37,412 nt of DNA from Hygrocybe punicea. Taxonomy: Eukaryota; Basidiomycota; Agaricomycetes; Agaricales; Hygrophoraceae. The notes under the pieces were generated by a model. It did no database searches. It had not been told where the DNA came from and saw only the letters and a list, made by a program, of their open reading frames with translations. Each line of letters starts with the position of its first letter. Within the stretch, counting starts at the first letter, position 1. Below are positions 8,721-19,207 of this stretch, in pieces. The stretch covers positions 1 through 37,412 of the forward strand of contig CAUVYJ010000005.1 of assembly GCA_963556145.1 (NCBI GenBank), in the 5' to 3' direction. The position numbers and the translations under genes were made by a program.

Positions 8721-10597
8721 ATGTCCACCGATTCGCTGCACACTTTTCGAACGATTAACGCCTTATTGGCGAAATTTTCGAAGCCACCAATCCATCGAGG
8801 AAAATGCCCAATGTTGATCCAGAATGTAGCCGAGATTCCTAACGAAAAGAAGAACTTGCTTCGCTTGGCGAACGCAGTCTCACTCCTCTTGGTACGGTCT
8901 CATGAAATTGTAGCCGCCGTCCCTATGCGTTCAACCGATTCGCGTCTCCTGACTTTTGTCGCTACCGCCAATCCCCGCAATCCCAAAAAGGCTACGAATC
9001 CGCACGACGCCTTGACATTCAAGGGAGAACAAACACTCTTTACTAAAGTGACCCCTGATGTGTCCGATCCGCTCACTTTTTTGAAAAACGCCGAGTAAGT
9101 CCTGTTTATGTATTTATGTATTTATGTATTTATTTATTCGAACTTCGCGCTAGAACCGATCAAACATTTCAAGACCATGTGACGGCAATACAAATGCTGA
9201 TAGGGAAAGAATCGGATCTCGACGTCTATGTGTCCTGGAAATCGCATCCAAAGATGCTCGAACGACTCACCAACGATCTCTCTTCCTTACCGTTTTTCAA
9301 CGGTCTAGTCGACCTCCCAGACCATAAGCGTAGTGGTCCCTTTCCTCAGACACAACAAACCGCCGACTTTCAAGACTCTGGACTTGCGTCTTGGCTCTCT
9401 GACGAGGTTGTACAAGAAAAGTTTAACCGGGTTGGTTTGGAAATCCCAGATCTTATGGACAGTGTTAAAAAGTTTAAACCTAACACACTATTATACACGG
9501 AATCAACCTGCGACAACTTCCACCAACTCCTCCGTACCATCCTTCTCGAGTACAGGAAGTCTCTCGAGACTCTCAAAAGCCAAACGAAGAACGATCCCAA
9601 AACGTTCCACGAGTCCACTGTCTATAACATTGCATTTTTCGGATTGGCATTGCGGGCCGTTGTCAATTCCTCGTCACTCGCGATTCACCTCGACAGGATC
9701 GACCCACCCCACCCGCACCCTGTCATTAAAAGGGACCCATCCAAAGGAGCCGTGCAGGACGAGGACGATGAGCCAGAAGAGGATCAAGACCTCCATACCA
9801 TTATGGAGTTACCATTACGCCCTGCGTACATGGCTTGGTTGCGCCTACAGGTAGCGTTCTTCGATGCAACTGCTCAACTCTCGGATTATACTTCGAGAAA
9901 TAATGCAAGAATTAAAATCGACGTCCTCGCTACCGAACACCCGGGAACAACTGCGCGAAACTGGAAGGACGTCATCCCCGAAATCTTACCATGTGCGGAA
10001 GCTCAGGACATCAGTGACATCATTTCATTGATACAAGAAATATCCGTCCTGGCCGACGAAAGAGGCGAAACGAAAAAGTATTCGGGCTTTCTCGAGAGAT
10101 TGGAAAAAGGAACATGCTACGCCGGGACGACTCACTGCGAATTGATTTTGTTGGTGTGGATTTTGGGCCTGAAGCATGGCTTCGAGGTAGTTTTTTTTTA
10201 AAAAAAACAGTGAAGCCTACTGATTTTGGTGTAGGAAGTAGACGGTGTCATCGGAGTTTCGAAGCTCTGCTGCCCCATATGTTGGGAAGTGTTTCAATCA
10301 ATACGCCGTTTATGGGTTCGAGGGTGTCACCAAACAGTGACCGCAAGTGTGCTCCCGCCAAGTCTTCCGAGAGATGTTGTCCAGAGTATGGTAGAAAGCT
10401 TTGGAGGGATACTGGTAAATGTATTGCGGGAGAAGATGAACAAAACGACTTACATCGGAAAGCATCGACGGACAGGAACGGCAGATTCATACGCCAGCAT
10501 CACCTCAAGCCAGTTCCCTCCCTCCTTAACTCTGAATGATGCTTTTTCCACATTTTTTCAGCGGTTAAAATCTCAGCTTTCGACTTTTTCGGCATGA
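8721..10597 (+). CDS. Deaminase-fold family protein, copy B (OTT_1508-like), active-site motif intact
   Basis: Exons 8721-9094, 9154-10186 and 10235-10597 (introns of 59 and 48 bp) give 589 residues. The zinc site looks complete: GTTHCE at about 449-454 supplies the His ligand and catalytic Glu, and IGVSKLCCPIC supplies C482 and C485, followed by VRGCHQTVTASVLPPSLP. This spacing and the trailing block match fungal OTT_1508-like deaminases. An acidic insert (EDEDDEPEEDQD) lies in the middle. The N-terminal half aligns with copies A and C (L-TFRTI-LL near the start, then a leucine-rich stretch ending before intron 1). Intron 1 contains ATGTATTT repeats. Substrate and role are unknown. Of the family members here only this one appears able to catalyse deamination. 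Family name at moderate confidence, gene model at high confidence. Confidence 0.85.
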
Positions 10598-10663
10598 GAT
10601 GGATATTGGTAAGTGTTTTCATAAAAGAAATTAAGAATACTATCTGATAAGCACCTCAAGGGT

Positions 10664-10790
10664 GACGTACTGTTGGGCAAGAACTTCCGTGGGACGCTTC
10701 ACGGTGAAGCCTGTCTGGATGAACGATGTGCTAAAATCTACCGGAGTGCCCCCAGCTCACGCTCCATGCAGCAAGCCATCAACGGCACAT
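10664..10790 (+). pseudogene. Scrap of another deaminase-like active-site region
   Basis: In one frame the sequence reads GKNFRGTLHGEACL and continues DERCAKIYRSAP. The GTLHxEA core resembles the first zinc motif of the neighbouring deaminases with the Glu present, but the flanks differ from copies A, B and D. It lies 66 bp after the copy B stop and has no supporting second motif downstream, so it may be a remnant of another family member or a chance match. Confidence 0.4.
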
Positions 10791-11280
10791 CGCAAAGCCG
10801 CCATCCCGCCAGCCCTTGGCTTCCTTCTCTGCATCCTCCGTCACCCTTTCAGCAGTGAAACTGCAACGCTCGGCGGCGCCGTCCATGTCTGTCACCAACA
10901 CCCCCTGCAGCAAAAAGTCATCGCACGACCTCCACGTCTGTCTCCTCCACCCTCTCTGACATCTCCGTATTGTCTCTCCCTCCAGCATCCCGAGCACGCC
11001 CCCAAGCAAGACATCTGCGCCCCCACCCAATCATCATCACTACAAATCCTCGACCTTGACACTGAACACCTCGACACACCCCTCATCTCGTCCCTATCTC
11101 GTTTGACGCAGAGTCCACCCCCCGCCCACCGTCCCTGGTTCCCTCTCTTTCGTCTTCCCCGTCTTCCACTTCCACCTCCGCCTGCCTACCACCTCCACCA
11201 CCCATAGACCCTGTATTATCCAGAGAACCCGGACTCTGCTCTCGTCCCCGGATCCATTCTTTCCTCTCACACCCCCGGCA
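10791..11280. other. Pro/Ser-rich open sequence, no gene defined
   Basis: Plus-strand frames encode Pro- and Ser-rich chains with long stretches free of stops. This could be the disordered N-terminus of the kinase fragment that follows, but no start codon or splice sites stand out. Confidence 0.35.
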
Positions 11281-11790
11281 GTCCTGGCCCGCCATATCAC
11301 TCTCATACTCGTGCGTACTCTTGGCCAGGGCGCGTTCAGCAGTGTCTGGCTCACCGAGGACGCGTCCACCGAACCCCTCTCTGCACCCGCCCGTGTGGGG
11401 GCATATCCAAAAGGTGCTCACATTGCTGGCACGACTCCAGTCGTGGAGGCCCTCCGGGGACTTCGCATCACCAAGTCCGCCGAGTCCGGTTCGGGTCGTC
11501 GCGGGGTGGATGTAGGGGTGGGCTCACGGCTTGTCGCGGTCAAGACAATGCCTAGGGCGCGCGAGCAAGATCGTGACCGCGACAGGTTGCTGTTGAAATT
11601 GGTGAGGACATTGTTCCTGATGATCAGGAGATGCAGCTTTGTCAAGACGAGGAGGACGAAGATTGGGATGATGCGGAGGAATCCTGCAACGAACTTGAGC
11701 AACTAGATGAGAGCGACGATTCGGACGATTGTATGGATGACATATGGATCTTGGTGATGCAACCATGCTCCGGTGCTCGCTGCTATAAAT
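11281..11790 (+). pseudogene. Protein kinase N-lobe fragment
   Basis: The translation shows a glycine-rich loop, RTLGQGAFSSVWLTEDAS near 11311, a variable insert, and then SRLVAVKTMPRAREQDRDRD near 11524, whose VAVK lysine is the usual ATP-anchoring residue. After about 11590 the frame changes to an acidic sequence and no C-lobe (HRD, DFG) appears. It looks like the 5' part of a fungal Ser/Thr kinase gene that has been truncated. Exact family not recognised. Confidence 0.55.
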
Positions 11791-12458
11791 GAAGTACCTG
11801 ATCGCTTAATCACCCCTCTCTGCCTGTAATGTACGCGACTTGTACGGTACGCCTGATCCAAAAATTGATATTCATTTTGACACACCCAGGGTTGTCCTCC
11901 TAGTCTACATTCATATGTTTACTTGCGCCGGCAAAGCCACTCCCTACTACTCCCTTTGCCCCCAGCCCCTTCATCCCCATCCCCTTTGCCTGCTCTTATC
12001 CTCTCCCACACCCTCTCGTCTCCTGCCCACCCTCCCTTTCCACACCCTCTCGCTCCCTTCCCCGCCAGAAGTCATCCCCGGCTCGATTTAAATGTAATTA
12101 GTTCACTTGGTGGAACTTGAATATATAAACGATGGCTACCGCAAGTACACTATTATCATTCAATCTCAGACGTGACCAGCACTCGGCATCCACACAGCCA
12201 CCTATCAGGCCCGATACTTTATCTGCCATACTTTGTAGAAATTACCAAGGCATATAAACCATGATCCCTCAATTGCAAGTATTGTACACCATGGCCATTC
12301 AACCCCTGACTGACAACTGCCGCGTCAACCCGTACCATCCTTTACCATCTTGACCGGCGCTCGGCATCCGGACAGCCACTTATCAACTCCGACTGGTCAT
12401 GCCAGCGCCTCACCGATTTCCCGATGAAAGTTTAACTGGCGTGACCTCCCTACTGAAG
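11791..12458. promoter_or_regulatory. Upstream region of deaminase copy C with an internal duplication
   Basis: A block near 12174 (GACCAGCACTCGGCATCC, then ACAGCCACCTATCA) recurs 178 bp later at 12352 with a few changes. TATA-like words ATATATAAAC (12120) and CATATAAACC (12251) precede the two copies, which suggests a duplicated core promoter. C-rich runs at 11940-12070 hold no gene. Promoter function is inferred from position before the copy C start codon. Confidence 0.45.
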
Positions 12459-12904
12459 ATGACAGACAACGATACCGTCCAAGACAAGATTCTTACATTT
12501 CGCACCATCACTACGTTGTTGGAGATGCTCCAGTTTCTCAACGGGACACCAGCGCCCATAGGATACTGGCAATTCCCGCTGCAGCGCGGGTACAACGCTT
12601 TCTCAGGCGAACTTGAATTGGACTCGGATGGCCAGGATGGATATCTTGCTGCTCTTGCCACACTTCTGGCTAGGGATCATGAATTCGCCGCGGTCGCAAC
12701 CACTCATCGGCAGGATTCTGTTTGGGAACTCACCGTTTGCAATCATGAGGAGCGTCCTAAAGCTACATTCATCTCGGGCCCTCAGACGACTCCCAGTGAT
12801 ACTCACTCCTCGGCGATGAGGGGGGACTTCTCCATTCAAAACCTAGATGTATGTGACGTCGACCCATCCGATCCACTTCCGTATCTTAAAAAGACGTGGT
12901 AAGT
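12459..12904 (+). pseudogene. Deaminase family copy C, first exon only
   Basis: From the ATG at 12459 the frame encodes 146 residues that align throughout with exon 1 of copy A. Shared words include ILTFRTITTLLE, LAALATLLARD, HEERPKAT and a terminal P-Y-KKTW. The exon ends TG at 12898 with the donor GTAAGT, the same phase as in A and B. Immediately after the donor hexamer, at 12905, the sequence changes to an SRPK kinase fragment on the other strand, so exons 2 and 3 are missing. They appear to be the ones found at 20722-19208 (copy D). Confidence 0.85.
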
Positions 12905-13760
12905 GCGCGAGGTCGGGGAGGGACAGAGGGTTAATTCGGCCTGGATGCGGGATTCGATACCGGGGATGGAGATCACTGGCGAGGGGATCAGGGAGACTGC
13001 GGAACAATAGCAAAGACACTCACGGATGTTCTCGGGTTTGATATTGGTATGCACCAAGTCACACTCGTCGTGAAGATATGAGAGACCCAGTAAGATCTGG
13101 TTTGCCAGAACCTTGACGACGGTCCTGGGAACGCCCTTCTTCTTGTGACGCTCGATGAGGGCAAGAGGGGTTTTCATCCAGTGGCTCGAAGACGATGCAG
13201 ATATGTGAGGACTCTGGGCCAGCATGGGAGAAGGAGTCGAGGAAGGAGTCGAGGAAGGAGTCGACGTAGTTACGGCCAGGGTGGGTGAACGAGGCCTGGG
13301 ATACGCGGGAGAGCAGCTTTATCTCGTCGTGGGCAGTCTCAGCATAGCGGCCCGCCGACTTGACTATCTTGAGAGCAGAGTGACAGTTTGTGCTTGGGGA
13401 CGGTAGAGGGTTAGATTTCAGGGTTTCGGGACTGAAGGGGGGACTTACTCGTTGTCCTTGACGAGCCATACGTTCGAAAGTGACCCCAACTGCGGCATAA
13501 TTTGTTGGACGAAGACGAGGGGATGAGGCGGAAAAAACATACCCAAGTTTGCTCAGAACAAGATGGCGACCGTCTTTGAAGGAGTCGTTCGCCTTTACGG
13601 GGAAATAGCCGCCAGCGTTGTAGTCCACCGGCGACTCTTCGTCTTTTGTATCTTAGGGCCTGCCGTTGCGCCCTGTTTTCATAGCCACGGAAAGGGGTTT
13701 CGTCAGTTTCAACAGAAACGTAGTCTGTTGGTAATTCTTCCTCGTGGGCATATTGGAGCC
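12905..13760 (-). pseudogene. SRPK-type (SR-protein-specific) kinase, 5' half
   Basis: Reading the minus strand from 13760: EEELPTDYVSVETDETPF, then EESPVDYNAGGYFPVKAND, then the loop region WGHF and VWLVKDNE, then HSALKIVKSAGRYAETA, SHICIVFEPLDEN, and LSYLHDECDLVHTNIKPENI. The last block joins across an intron (GTGAGT to CCAG) to ISIPGIESRIQAELTLCPSP. These are successive landmarks of SRPK kinases, which phosphorylate RS-domain splicing factors. Several 1-2 base indels break the frame (near 13610, 13465 and 13190). The catalytic Asp of HTDIKPEN is Asn. DSFL is expanded by 15-bp repeats at 13232-13262. The frame is cut at 12905 right after SPTSR; the natural continuation is at 29005. Confidence 0.85.
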
Positions 13761-13935
13761 ATTCGGGCGGGTAGCGGACACAGAATCAAGATCTAAGATT
13801 ACGGGAATGTTCTCTTTGTTTGCTTCAGCAGAAGAACTCGTATCGTTGTGTGAAGAACAACCAGCACCAGCTTTGCAACTGTCGACAGGCTGCGACAACA
13901 CATCGCGGATAGGCGGGAACGAGATACCGGAATCG

Positions 13936-15317
13936 TTAACCCCCGTGGGGAGAATCATCAAGCCATTCCCGAGTCCCCCAAATTGCTCCTCGCGTCTCGT
14001 CATTCGTCTCCGCAAGCTCACCAAAAACCTGCCAAGTAAAGCAGCCTTCTCGACAGTGTTTGCGAAAGCAAGATATACTTGACAAGCTGCATACTTCGTC
14101 TCGCAAGCCTCTGTGATACTCTCTCGTCGGAGTTTCCTGACAGCCTTCAGCATCGGGGGGGAATAGATTCTCGGTGGAGACGACGTTCGACTGATTGATT
14201 TGTACGAGTGAGATTCCGTATGCTTCAAACACAACTAGCAGTCGTGAATATCGCCCAAGATTGGTTGCTAAGCTTTGCAACGAGCGCCTCGCATCGGGAG
14301 GGCACAGTGGCAAGAGATTCGAAGAAAATAGCGGTGTGTGGATGACGCCGTCAAGATTCTCACGTTCAACAAGATCCACCGAGCATTGCGTCGTGCGAAA
14401 AGGTTTGCTTTTGGATAACGTCCATTGACGCCAGATAGCGAAGGCATCAAGCCAGGCGTTAAATTTGGGAGGGTTCTTTAGAATGAAAATAGAAGATGCG
14501 GACAAGACAACTCCACAGCGAGTGAGTGATCCCCTTTTGCTTTCCTCAAAAAAACCATCCGTTTTGTTGATTTGCCTTGTGCAGCCAGAGGAGCCGACGA
14601 GCATGCGTAAATCAACAGGTAAGACGGTGGGAGGATGAATATTAGGCGATGACATCGTGAGCACTGTGGAAGGGCAAATGTCAACATGCATGGTGGTGGA
14701 TGAAAGACGTAACATATCATACCCTCCATCAATAGTCCGCCCTTCTCGTCTAGCTCTTCCAATAGAATCATTTCTTCCGGGTCTTGACCTCGTACACATT
14801 TGTGTATTCCGCTGATACCAGCATCAAGATCTTTGAAGTCAACATCCATGTCTATATCATCGTGCCTCCGATCGCAGAAGAGGCTTGTTAGGGTTGATAG
14901 TGGCTGAGATGGGGCCAGTGTGTCCTTTGCGGTTTGGGGAATTGGGCATTGCACTGTTGGGAGGAAGGGTGACATAAATGATGTGAGACTGCGGTGACTG
15001 AAAAAAATCACTTTTGAAGGGTAAACATTTCCATCCATTTTGGTTGGAGAGACGCGGCCGTCCCAGAGGCAGGTGAAAGAGATTTAAAGACATGAAATCG
15101 GGAAGGGGATTGTATGAGGTTGACGGCAGAGGAGACGAGGGTAATTCTTGGAGCAAAATAAGTAAAACTTGAGTCGCACGCTGCAGAGTGTGCATCGTCA
15201 TTGAGGCTAGGAGCCCTCAGAAGCACGACCCAGAAGATAATCTCCGGGATCCTCTCTATCATCAGCAGAAGGGGGTGCTAAGAGCGACCTTCCCTTGTGG
15301 CGCGTATTGAGCGACAT
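13936..15317 (-). pseudogene. Decayed agaricomycete gene, possibly ZIP2/SHOC1-like (XPF-type fold)
   Basis: Translation from the ATG at 15317 gives an APPSADDREDPGDYLLGRAS block, then, after a one-base shift, APSLNDDAHSA and NLIQSPSRFHVFKSLSP, then GISGIHKCVRGQDPEEMI and LLEELDEKGGLLME. An intron of about 70-80 bp follows near 14720. The C-terminal part has CSVDLVERENLDGV, RYSRLLVVFEAYG, IYSPPMLKAVRKLRRES and GAIWGTREWLDD. A frameshift lies at the G7 run at 14154-14160 and a compensating one near 14035. The order of conserved blocks matches an agaricomycete protein I associate loosely with the XPF-nuclease-like meiotic factors; that assignment is weak. It sits just upstream of, and on the same strand as, the SRPK fragment. 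Confidence 0.55.
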
Positions 15318-16272
15318 TTTCAAGTTCAACTTGGACGGCGTGTTTATTGTTTGTCATTTGTCCACATATCCAGCTTCAACGGGAGCTGCGAGTTACGAGG
15401 CTAGCTAGAAGGTTGGGAGGGGGACCGAACGAACAAGGATTGGTTTCTGAGTGCAAGGTGCCTGCAACTCAACTCATCAATCCGTCCAGGCCTATCGGAA
15501 TGTGACTTCCGTGCCCTGTTCACGAGGTGCATTTGCGGCTTGATCATGACACGAAGGGCCTTCAAATTCCACTATTGTGCGACCAAGCATTTCTTAACGC
15601 TTGACCAAGAAGTGATCGAGATCACCGATAACAGCGACTAAACGGGAGAGTTATTGATCATATCGAGTGGTTCCTTTGTGTCTGTATAGTAATACAAATT
15701 ATATCTAGAACATCGTTTCGATTGGTTGATCACCGGAGAGAACGTACCTCGGAGTCCGTCACTACGTGAATTCTTGGGGGAAAAAAGTAAATCTGCAACA
15801 TTAGTACTAGCCATTGCAAGGTCACAAGCCTCGGAGGCTTTCGAATTGAAGCAGGGCACGAACAGGTCAGAAAGAAAGCGGAGACGTAGAAGCGGAGACA
15901 AAGGTCACCGGACGCCGTAGGAACGGTGCGCAGTTCACAAGACCAGAAAACTTCACAACGTTAGAACGCTGTGCAGAAGGAGCTGTGAGTGAGATCGAGA
16001 TCGAGTCCAAGTTCAAACTGCACAACGTTAGAACGCTGTGCAGATTCTAAGAGCTGTCACTGAGTGAGTGAGTGCATGAGTTCAAGTTCAAGTTCGAGAG
16101 TCGGAGTGCGTGCATAAACACAACCACACCAACATAACCCGTGACTTTAGGCGGACTCGGACTTGCCAGTGGCACTTCCGAGTCAACCGTAGCTGTGTCA
16201 CACTCGCTTTCTACTCGGACTCAAGCGTTCCAACGCCTGTGTCGCACATCACCCTCAGTCGTCCTAGCGTCA
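15318..16272. promoter_or_regulatory. Intergenic region with repeated palindromic words
   Basis: No gene is seen between the divergent pseudogene start (15317) and the 885-residue gene (16273). CACAACGTTAGAACGCTGTG occurs at 15954 and again 67 bp later at 16021. GCGTTCCAACGC-type sequence recurs near 16224, and TTCAAGTTCAAG words lie at 16080. The same words occur between deaminase copies A and B. They could be shared regulatory sites or traces of one small repeat element. Confidence 0.45.
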
Positions 16273-18984
16273 ATGAATCCTTCCCGAGTCGTTTCTGAGG
16301 GCCGAGTCGTTTCTGAGGGCCGAGTCGTTTCTGAGGGCCGCTTCGCTCTCGTCAGCGCCACCGTTTTCACAATCGTCAAAGGGAGTGTCAGCGTACTCCG
16401 TCGGGTACCACTTCTCAAGGATAATCCCGACCCCTCCTCCCTATTGCTCGGCGACATTTGGAACATTGGTTGGATTACTAACGACGTCCCCTTCATGTCA
16501 CTAATTCCTGTCCATAAACCGTTCTATTCTCCTCTTTTCCGACGGTTACACTATCACGACAGCGCTCTCCCTCTGCAACACCTCCACAACGGAAGCTGGT
16601 GTCTGGACCTCGAGCTCATCGGGGAATGGATTGCCTTGGAACGAAATTTACGCGCAATCCTCCACGCGATGCTTCATTACTGCACGGTGCCATTGCCTGA
16701 CTTTTTCCGACTGTGGTCTTTCCCCAAAAGGTACGGCTACGAACTGGCTTATCGTACCCGTAGGCACGCTCGAATCATCGCCTCACGATCCAGGGACGCG
16801 TTCGTCCCTCTCATGGCGACAATCTCATTCATGATCGCGCTCATGGGTTGGGAAGCAGCACGACGCACAAATTTCAATTGGCGTGAACAGGTCTTGACGA
16901 AAACCGGAATACATCACCAATGGCTGACAGAATTGGAGACGTCGCCAGTCGGAGAGGTGTTCACGACCCCGAGAGTCGGTGGCATCGTCGATATGGACAC
17001 ATGCCAATTCAAATGGATGATACCGATTCTTCGGTGTATGAACATGCCGTTGTATCTCCACTGGGGCGTAATATATGACGGTCCTCTTCGTTTCCCTGAT
17101 TATCTTGAGGGCTTGGTCCCGAATCACACCGCAATATCGCATCTTCACGCGATGGCACGCCTTCCCCGTCCCGCCAACGAAATCCCTCCCCCTTCCATTG
17201 AATTCAACCTTCTCACTTACAATCCTCCTTTGCCCTCTTCCTCCAACATCCCCGCATCCCCTGTAACCAACCATGCCGCTCCTGCTGCTGCTCCACCTCC
17301 TCGGACGTTGCCTCCGGTTGAAAAGTATAGCGGTCAGCGAGATGGCGAGGACTGGCGAGCTTTTTTTGCTCGCCGAGAAAAAACAGATGCGGAACGTGCC
17401 AAAAACGAAACTCCTCAGGACAGACAGAGTCGCAAGCAACGAGAGGAGAATGCAACCAAAGGTATGGCGCCAGGGAGGAAAGGTGCCAGGGTTTTTATCT
17501 GGGAGGAGGTCGATGGCTTCCTAGTGCGCAGAGCGGCTGGTCGCGATCATTATGCAAGGTTATGGGAAGATTTTGGCCCCAATCAACGAAAATACAACTC
17601 ATTTCTTAATGAATGGGATCTTTGCGAAGAGTTAGCTCCTACGGATCAGCCAGAGGATTTCGATTACGATGACGACGACGACGACTTTTACTCCCACCCT
17701 CTACTCCCACAACCTGAAGATGATCTAGCCCAACCGCCTGATCACAATGAGGGGACTTACTCTTCATCTGCCGATCTACGTCGTATCCATAACGTGCCAG
17801 CTGATTCAGATGATCAGGTTGAGTTCAATGATAGTGTTGACGACCTGGTATATTACAGGTTCGGTTTCGTAATTCCACTCGGTGTGGTGAGCGAGCCCAA
17901 GAAGCCTGTAGACTGGTCATTGGTCCAGAAGTTGGTTGGCGATTCCTGGAGAACACTTGGTGATAAGCCATCCAAAGGCATACAGGAACCTATTTGCAAG
18001 TTTTTTGGGCATTTGCTCATTTCTAGTTCACGGCCCGTTATGCCTCAGGCAATCTACGACCTTCTTCAACCCGATGCAGACGTGCACGTCCGGTCGAATA
18101 TCTGCATCTGCTGCGAGATGCTAGGTAATACAACTCATTACATTATCTCGCCCAAAGCCACCGTAAAGGAGGAACCTCTATTTCAACTCGTCTTGACTAG
18201 TGCGGCCTCCGTTCTTGAGATTGTGCGCCGTGATTGGGGCCCTGAACTTGTGCAAATTGCCCGTCAGCTGTTAAGCAGGGGCATCTCCTTCAACACCTGC
18301 ATCCGAGGCGACCCTCACCCGCCATTACCGCCAAAGTTGGTGCCTTGTTATTCAGGTCTCGGTTATCGTCCAATGGGTTACAAGCCAGATTCTCTGGACT
18401 ATGCAGCCTATGAATCCTGTCGTCATCGAATCTTAACCTCCGCGCGTGGCCGGGCTGCTTTATTAGCAGGTGGTATCATTGCTCGTCTTGCCAGGGACAC
18501 TGTCAGATTCGAGGATGTGTGCTATGGGCCTTCGGACAGCGTTTTCGAGGATGGTGTTTGTCTCTGGGACAGGAAAGGATCTTCTGCTTACTGGGATGAT
18601 CAGTTATCTGAGGACGAGGTGGATGTAATCTGCGGTGTTTACAAAGTTGACACAGGTTGGTGATACTCAGCAACACCGACTTGTGGAATAATCCTCATAT
18701 TATTTGTAGGTCAAAATGACGCAACGCACGGTAGGCGGCAGACGGCTGACATCTCTTGGTGGCCGAAGCCTTCAGCCTGGGAGGTTTCAGGACTCAATGT
18801 AGGGTACTGGTCGAGAGATTGCGAGTCTTGGTTTCAAACGCGCCTAGCAGATATCAAGTCTGGAAAGGCTGATCTGCGGCCCCCAGGAAAATGGAGACAC
18901 TCACTCAAGTTCACGAAGTCCTGCCAGCTTGCCGCCCAGAACAATGAAATACTTGCTGCTCAGTTCCTCCATCGATCGCAATAA
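16273..18984 (+). CDS. Uncharacterised multicopy agaricomycete protein, 885 residues
   Basis: The first in-frame ATG is at 16273. Exons 16273-18655 and 18710-18984 (54-bp GT-AG intron) join in phase to 885 residues with no stop. The N-terminus has an RVVSEG repeat encoded by three exact 18-bp units (16285-16338). A hydrophobic segment, near SRDAFVPLMATISFMIALMG, could be a membrane helix. A central charged block holds SGQRDGEDWRAFFARREKTD and KGARVFIWEEVDGFLVR, and an acidic run (DYDDDDDDF) follows. The end carries a WWPKPSAWEVSG block and a KWRHSLKF motif. I recognise the block order (EDW-FF-RRE, F-WE-VDGF, terminal WWP) as a family repeated in many mushroom genomes, but no function is known to me. 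It is intact and lies inside the segment that appears inverted. Confidence 0.8.
16285..16338 (+). repeat. Three exact 18-bp coding repeats
   Basis: CGAGTCGTTTCTGAGGGC is repeated three times head to tail, encoding a six-residue unit near the N-terminus of the 885-residue protein. Confidence 0.9.
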
Positions 18985-19207
18985 TTAATTTACGCTCTTG
19001 CATTCTTTCATCATATAGTTATTCACCATTGCTAAACACGCTCTCGTCATCAAATTCTCTTCTGAAAAAAAAAGTGATGTGCAGGAGTCCATGTGTATCT
19101 TTTTCGGATGTATCTTTTTCGGCTATCTAATTTCATGACAAATTATGCCCATGACTTACAGCAACCTGAAAATATATAACGGTCCACAACCTACATAATA
19201 ACATTGT

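Noticed and set aside
13936..14799. 287-residue minus-strand frame as an intact gene
   Set aside because: Conserved blocks switch to another frame between 14165 and 14035 and back, so the continuous frame is misleading.
16141..16272. Upstream start for the 885-residue gene at 16141
   Set aside because: The codon is GTG, and the first in-frame ATG is at 16273.
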